64,000 nucleotides of DNA. Source: Kiloniella litopenaei (GTDB lineage Bacteria; Pseudomonadota; Alphaproteobacteria; Kiloniellales; Kiloniellaceae). Shown one piece after another: positions 63,277 to 64,000 of the stretch (its first letter is position 1; the number at the start of each line of letters is the position of its first letter). A program made the position numbers and the translations under genes. The notes below the pieces were generated by a model, which saw only the letters and a list, made by a program, of their open reading frames with translations, had not been told where the DNA came from and searched no databases. The stretch covers positions 62,001-126,000 of the forward strand of contig NZ_LANI01000005.1 in the NCBI RefSeq assembly GCF_000982415.1, written 5' to 3'.

Positions 63277-63305
63277 GTGACTCTACTGTGACAGTTTTGT
63301 TACTC
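63277..63305 (-). promoter_or_regulatory. Pho box (three 7-bp repeats)
   Basis: On the minus strand three PhoB half-sites with an 11-bp period: GAGTAAC (63299-63305), CTGTCAC (63288-63294) and GAGTCAC (63277-63283), separated by 4-base A/T-rich spacers. They match the CTGTCAT direct-repeat consensus, about 150 bp upstream of pstS. Confidence 0.82.
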
Positions 63306-63389
63306 ATGTTTAGGTGAAAAAACGAGTAAGTTTAAAATATATTTAGTTTAAGTCATTAATATATAAGAAAATATTTTTAAAAATAAAAA

Positions 63390-63418
63390 AGATCCCAAGA
63401 AAATTCCGGGATCTCTTA
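63390..63418 (-). terminator. terminator after phoR
   Basis: Stem AGATCCC / GGGATCT, then on the minus strand a T-rich tail (TTTTTATTT). Lies about 54 bases after the phoR stop and separates it from the pst promoter. Confidence 0.75.
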
Positions 63419-63467
63419 ATTTGAAGCTTTTGTTAAATAACCCAATCTTTATCAAGAATGTCTAGGG

Positions 63468-64000
63468 TCAGAAATTAACTTCGTTGATATTAATTGGTTT
63501 GCGTTGTCCCTCTGTAATCGCTGCTTGAGGTAAGTAAACTGTAAATGTTGATCCACGTCCAACTTCACTGTCGATAGTTAGAACACCGCGATGACGGTTG
63601 ACGATGTGTTTTACAATAGCAAGGCCGAGGCCTGTGCCGCCGAGTTCTCGTGATCTTGCGGCATCAACACGATAAAAACGTTCTGTCAGGCGCGGTATGT
63701 GTTCGCGGGGAATGCCGTCGCCTTGATCAATGATAGATATTGCCACGGAAGGTCTGCCAAGGCGTCGCATACCCTGGCTTCCCGGGCCATATGATTTACA
63801 ACGAATCGTCACGGTTGTACCTTGGTGTCCGTATTTAACCGCATTCTCCAGAAGGTTTTGAAAGACTTGTGTCAATGCTTCCAGATCGCCAAGAACGGAA
63901 ATAACGTCATCCATATCACGGCGAATGGTAATGTTTTTACTTTCAATCTGGGTGTGCAGGCCTTCAATAATTGTTGTGATGGCTTCACCTAGGTCGGTCA
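63468..64000 (-). CDS. phoR: phosphate regulon sensor histidine kinase PhoR (3' part)
   Basis: Partial, running off the right edge; 177 residues seen. The ATPase end of a histidine kinase: N-box FQNLLENAVKYGHQG, G1 SIIDQGDGIP, F-box ERFYRVDAARSRELGG and G2 GTGLGLAIVKHIVNRHRG. The RFYRVDAARSRE sequence and the neighbouring pst-phoU-phoB genes identify it as PhoR, which senses phosphate through the Pst/PhoU complex and phosphorylates PhoB. The reading frame stays open to the window end. Confidence 0.92.
   Translation of the reverse strand, partial: TDLGEAITTIIEGLHTQIESKNITIRRDMDDVISVLGDLEALTQVFQNLLENAVKYGHQGTTVTIRCKSYGPGSQGMRRLGRPSVAISIIDQGDGIPREHIPRLTERFYRVDAARSRELGGTGLGLAIVKHIVNRHRGVLTIDSEVGRGSTFTVYLPQAAITEGQRKPININEVNF

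Larger units (their letters stand above)
63125..63467. other. pst promoter region
   Basis: 343-bp gap between phoR and pstS, both leftward. It contains a terminator for phoR at 63390-63414, a Pho box at 63277-63305 and the pstS leader. No gene seen. Confidence 0.7.

Noticed and set aside
1-64000. Search for tRNA, rRNA, CRISPR arrays, insertion sequences and toxin-antitoxin pairs
   Set aside because: No cloverleaf with conserved TTC loop, no repeat-spacer array, no transposase or integrase, no toxin-antitoxin pair recognised by eye; a covariance-model scan could still find small RNAs.

Overview
The window is a stretch of alphaproteobacterial chromosome around the replication origin. GC content is moderate (mid-forties percent by eye). 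Almost every gene is a recognisable housekeeping gene, and the gene sets are typical of the class: hemE next to a DUF299 gene with DnaA boxes between them, hemJ, a Tim44-like protein, FxsA, a DUF3576 lipoprotein, a PstA with an extended N-terminus, two-domain RibA, dense GANTC sites in the origin and parS sites of the GTTTCACGTGAAAC type. The overall look is that of a marine Rhodospirillales-like lineage (Kiloniella or Terasakiella type), but that finer placement is a guess. I found no rRNA, tRNA, CRISPR array, insertion sequence or prophage.

Layout. 0-9.4 kb: the tail of a peptide-type ABC permease; a leftward signalling group (OmpR-type response regulator, metallo-beta-lactamase-fold hydrolase, six-helix class III adenylate cyclase); ribA; a proline-rich unknown protein; a YkuD-type L,D-transpeptidase; a lipoprotein; the PLP homeostasis protein; and a sulfotransferase. 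9.7-15.8 kb: an outer-membrane porin, the DUF3576 lipoprotein, and the leuS-lptE-holA run. 15.8-28 kb: the origin-proximal leftward block parB-parA-rsmG-mnmG, a Pmp3-like peptide, mnmE, a DUF6489 gene and a PAP2 phosphatase, then ogt and a quinone oxidoreductase (rightward), then rho, hemJ and hemE (leftward). Four parS-like sites lie at 17.9-22.4 kb.

The predicted oriC occupies 28.0-28.7 kb. To its right run DUF299, maf, aroE, coaE and dnaQ, then secB, a phosphatase, a redoxin, a lipoprotein, fxsA, a Tim44-like gene, mltA, an Smr protein and an XRE regulator. 39-47 kb holds msrA/msrB, a small DUF1737 gene, hslVU, and the divergent histidine operon hisB-hisH-GNAT-hisA-hisF-hisE followed by a HIT protein. 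47-57 kb is more mixed: a PAS histidine kinase, a stand-alone ParB-like domain, comM, DUF523, GNAT, GFA, a SulP transporter, a nitrilase and a GT9 glycosyltransferase. 57-64 kb is a complete leftward Pho regulon cluster, phoR-pstS-pstC-pstA-pstB-phoU-phoB, with a clear Pho box before pstS.

How it fits together: the centre of the window duplicates and segregates the chromosome (oriC, parS, ParA/ParB), with translation, tRNA modification, haem, coenzyme A and aromatic biosynthesis genes packed round it. The Pho cluster senses and imports phosphate. I did not find a convincing new multi-gene system. The items most worth a second look are the origin architecture (inverted DnaA boxes, six GANTC sites in under 200 bp), the parS cluster, the regulator-hydrolase-cyclase group, and several unrecognised envelope or small proteins.
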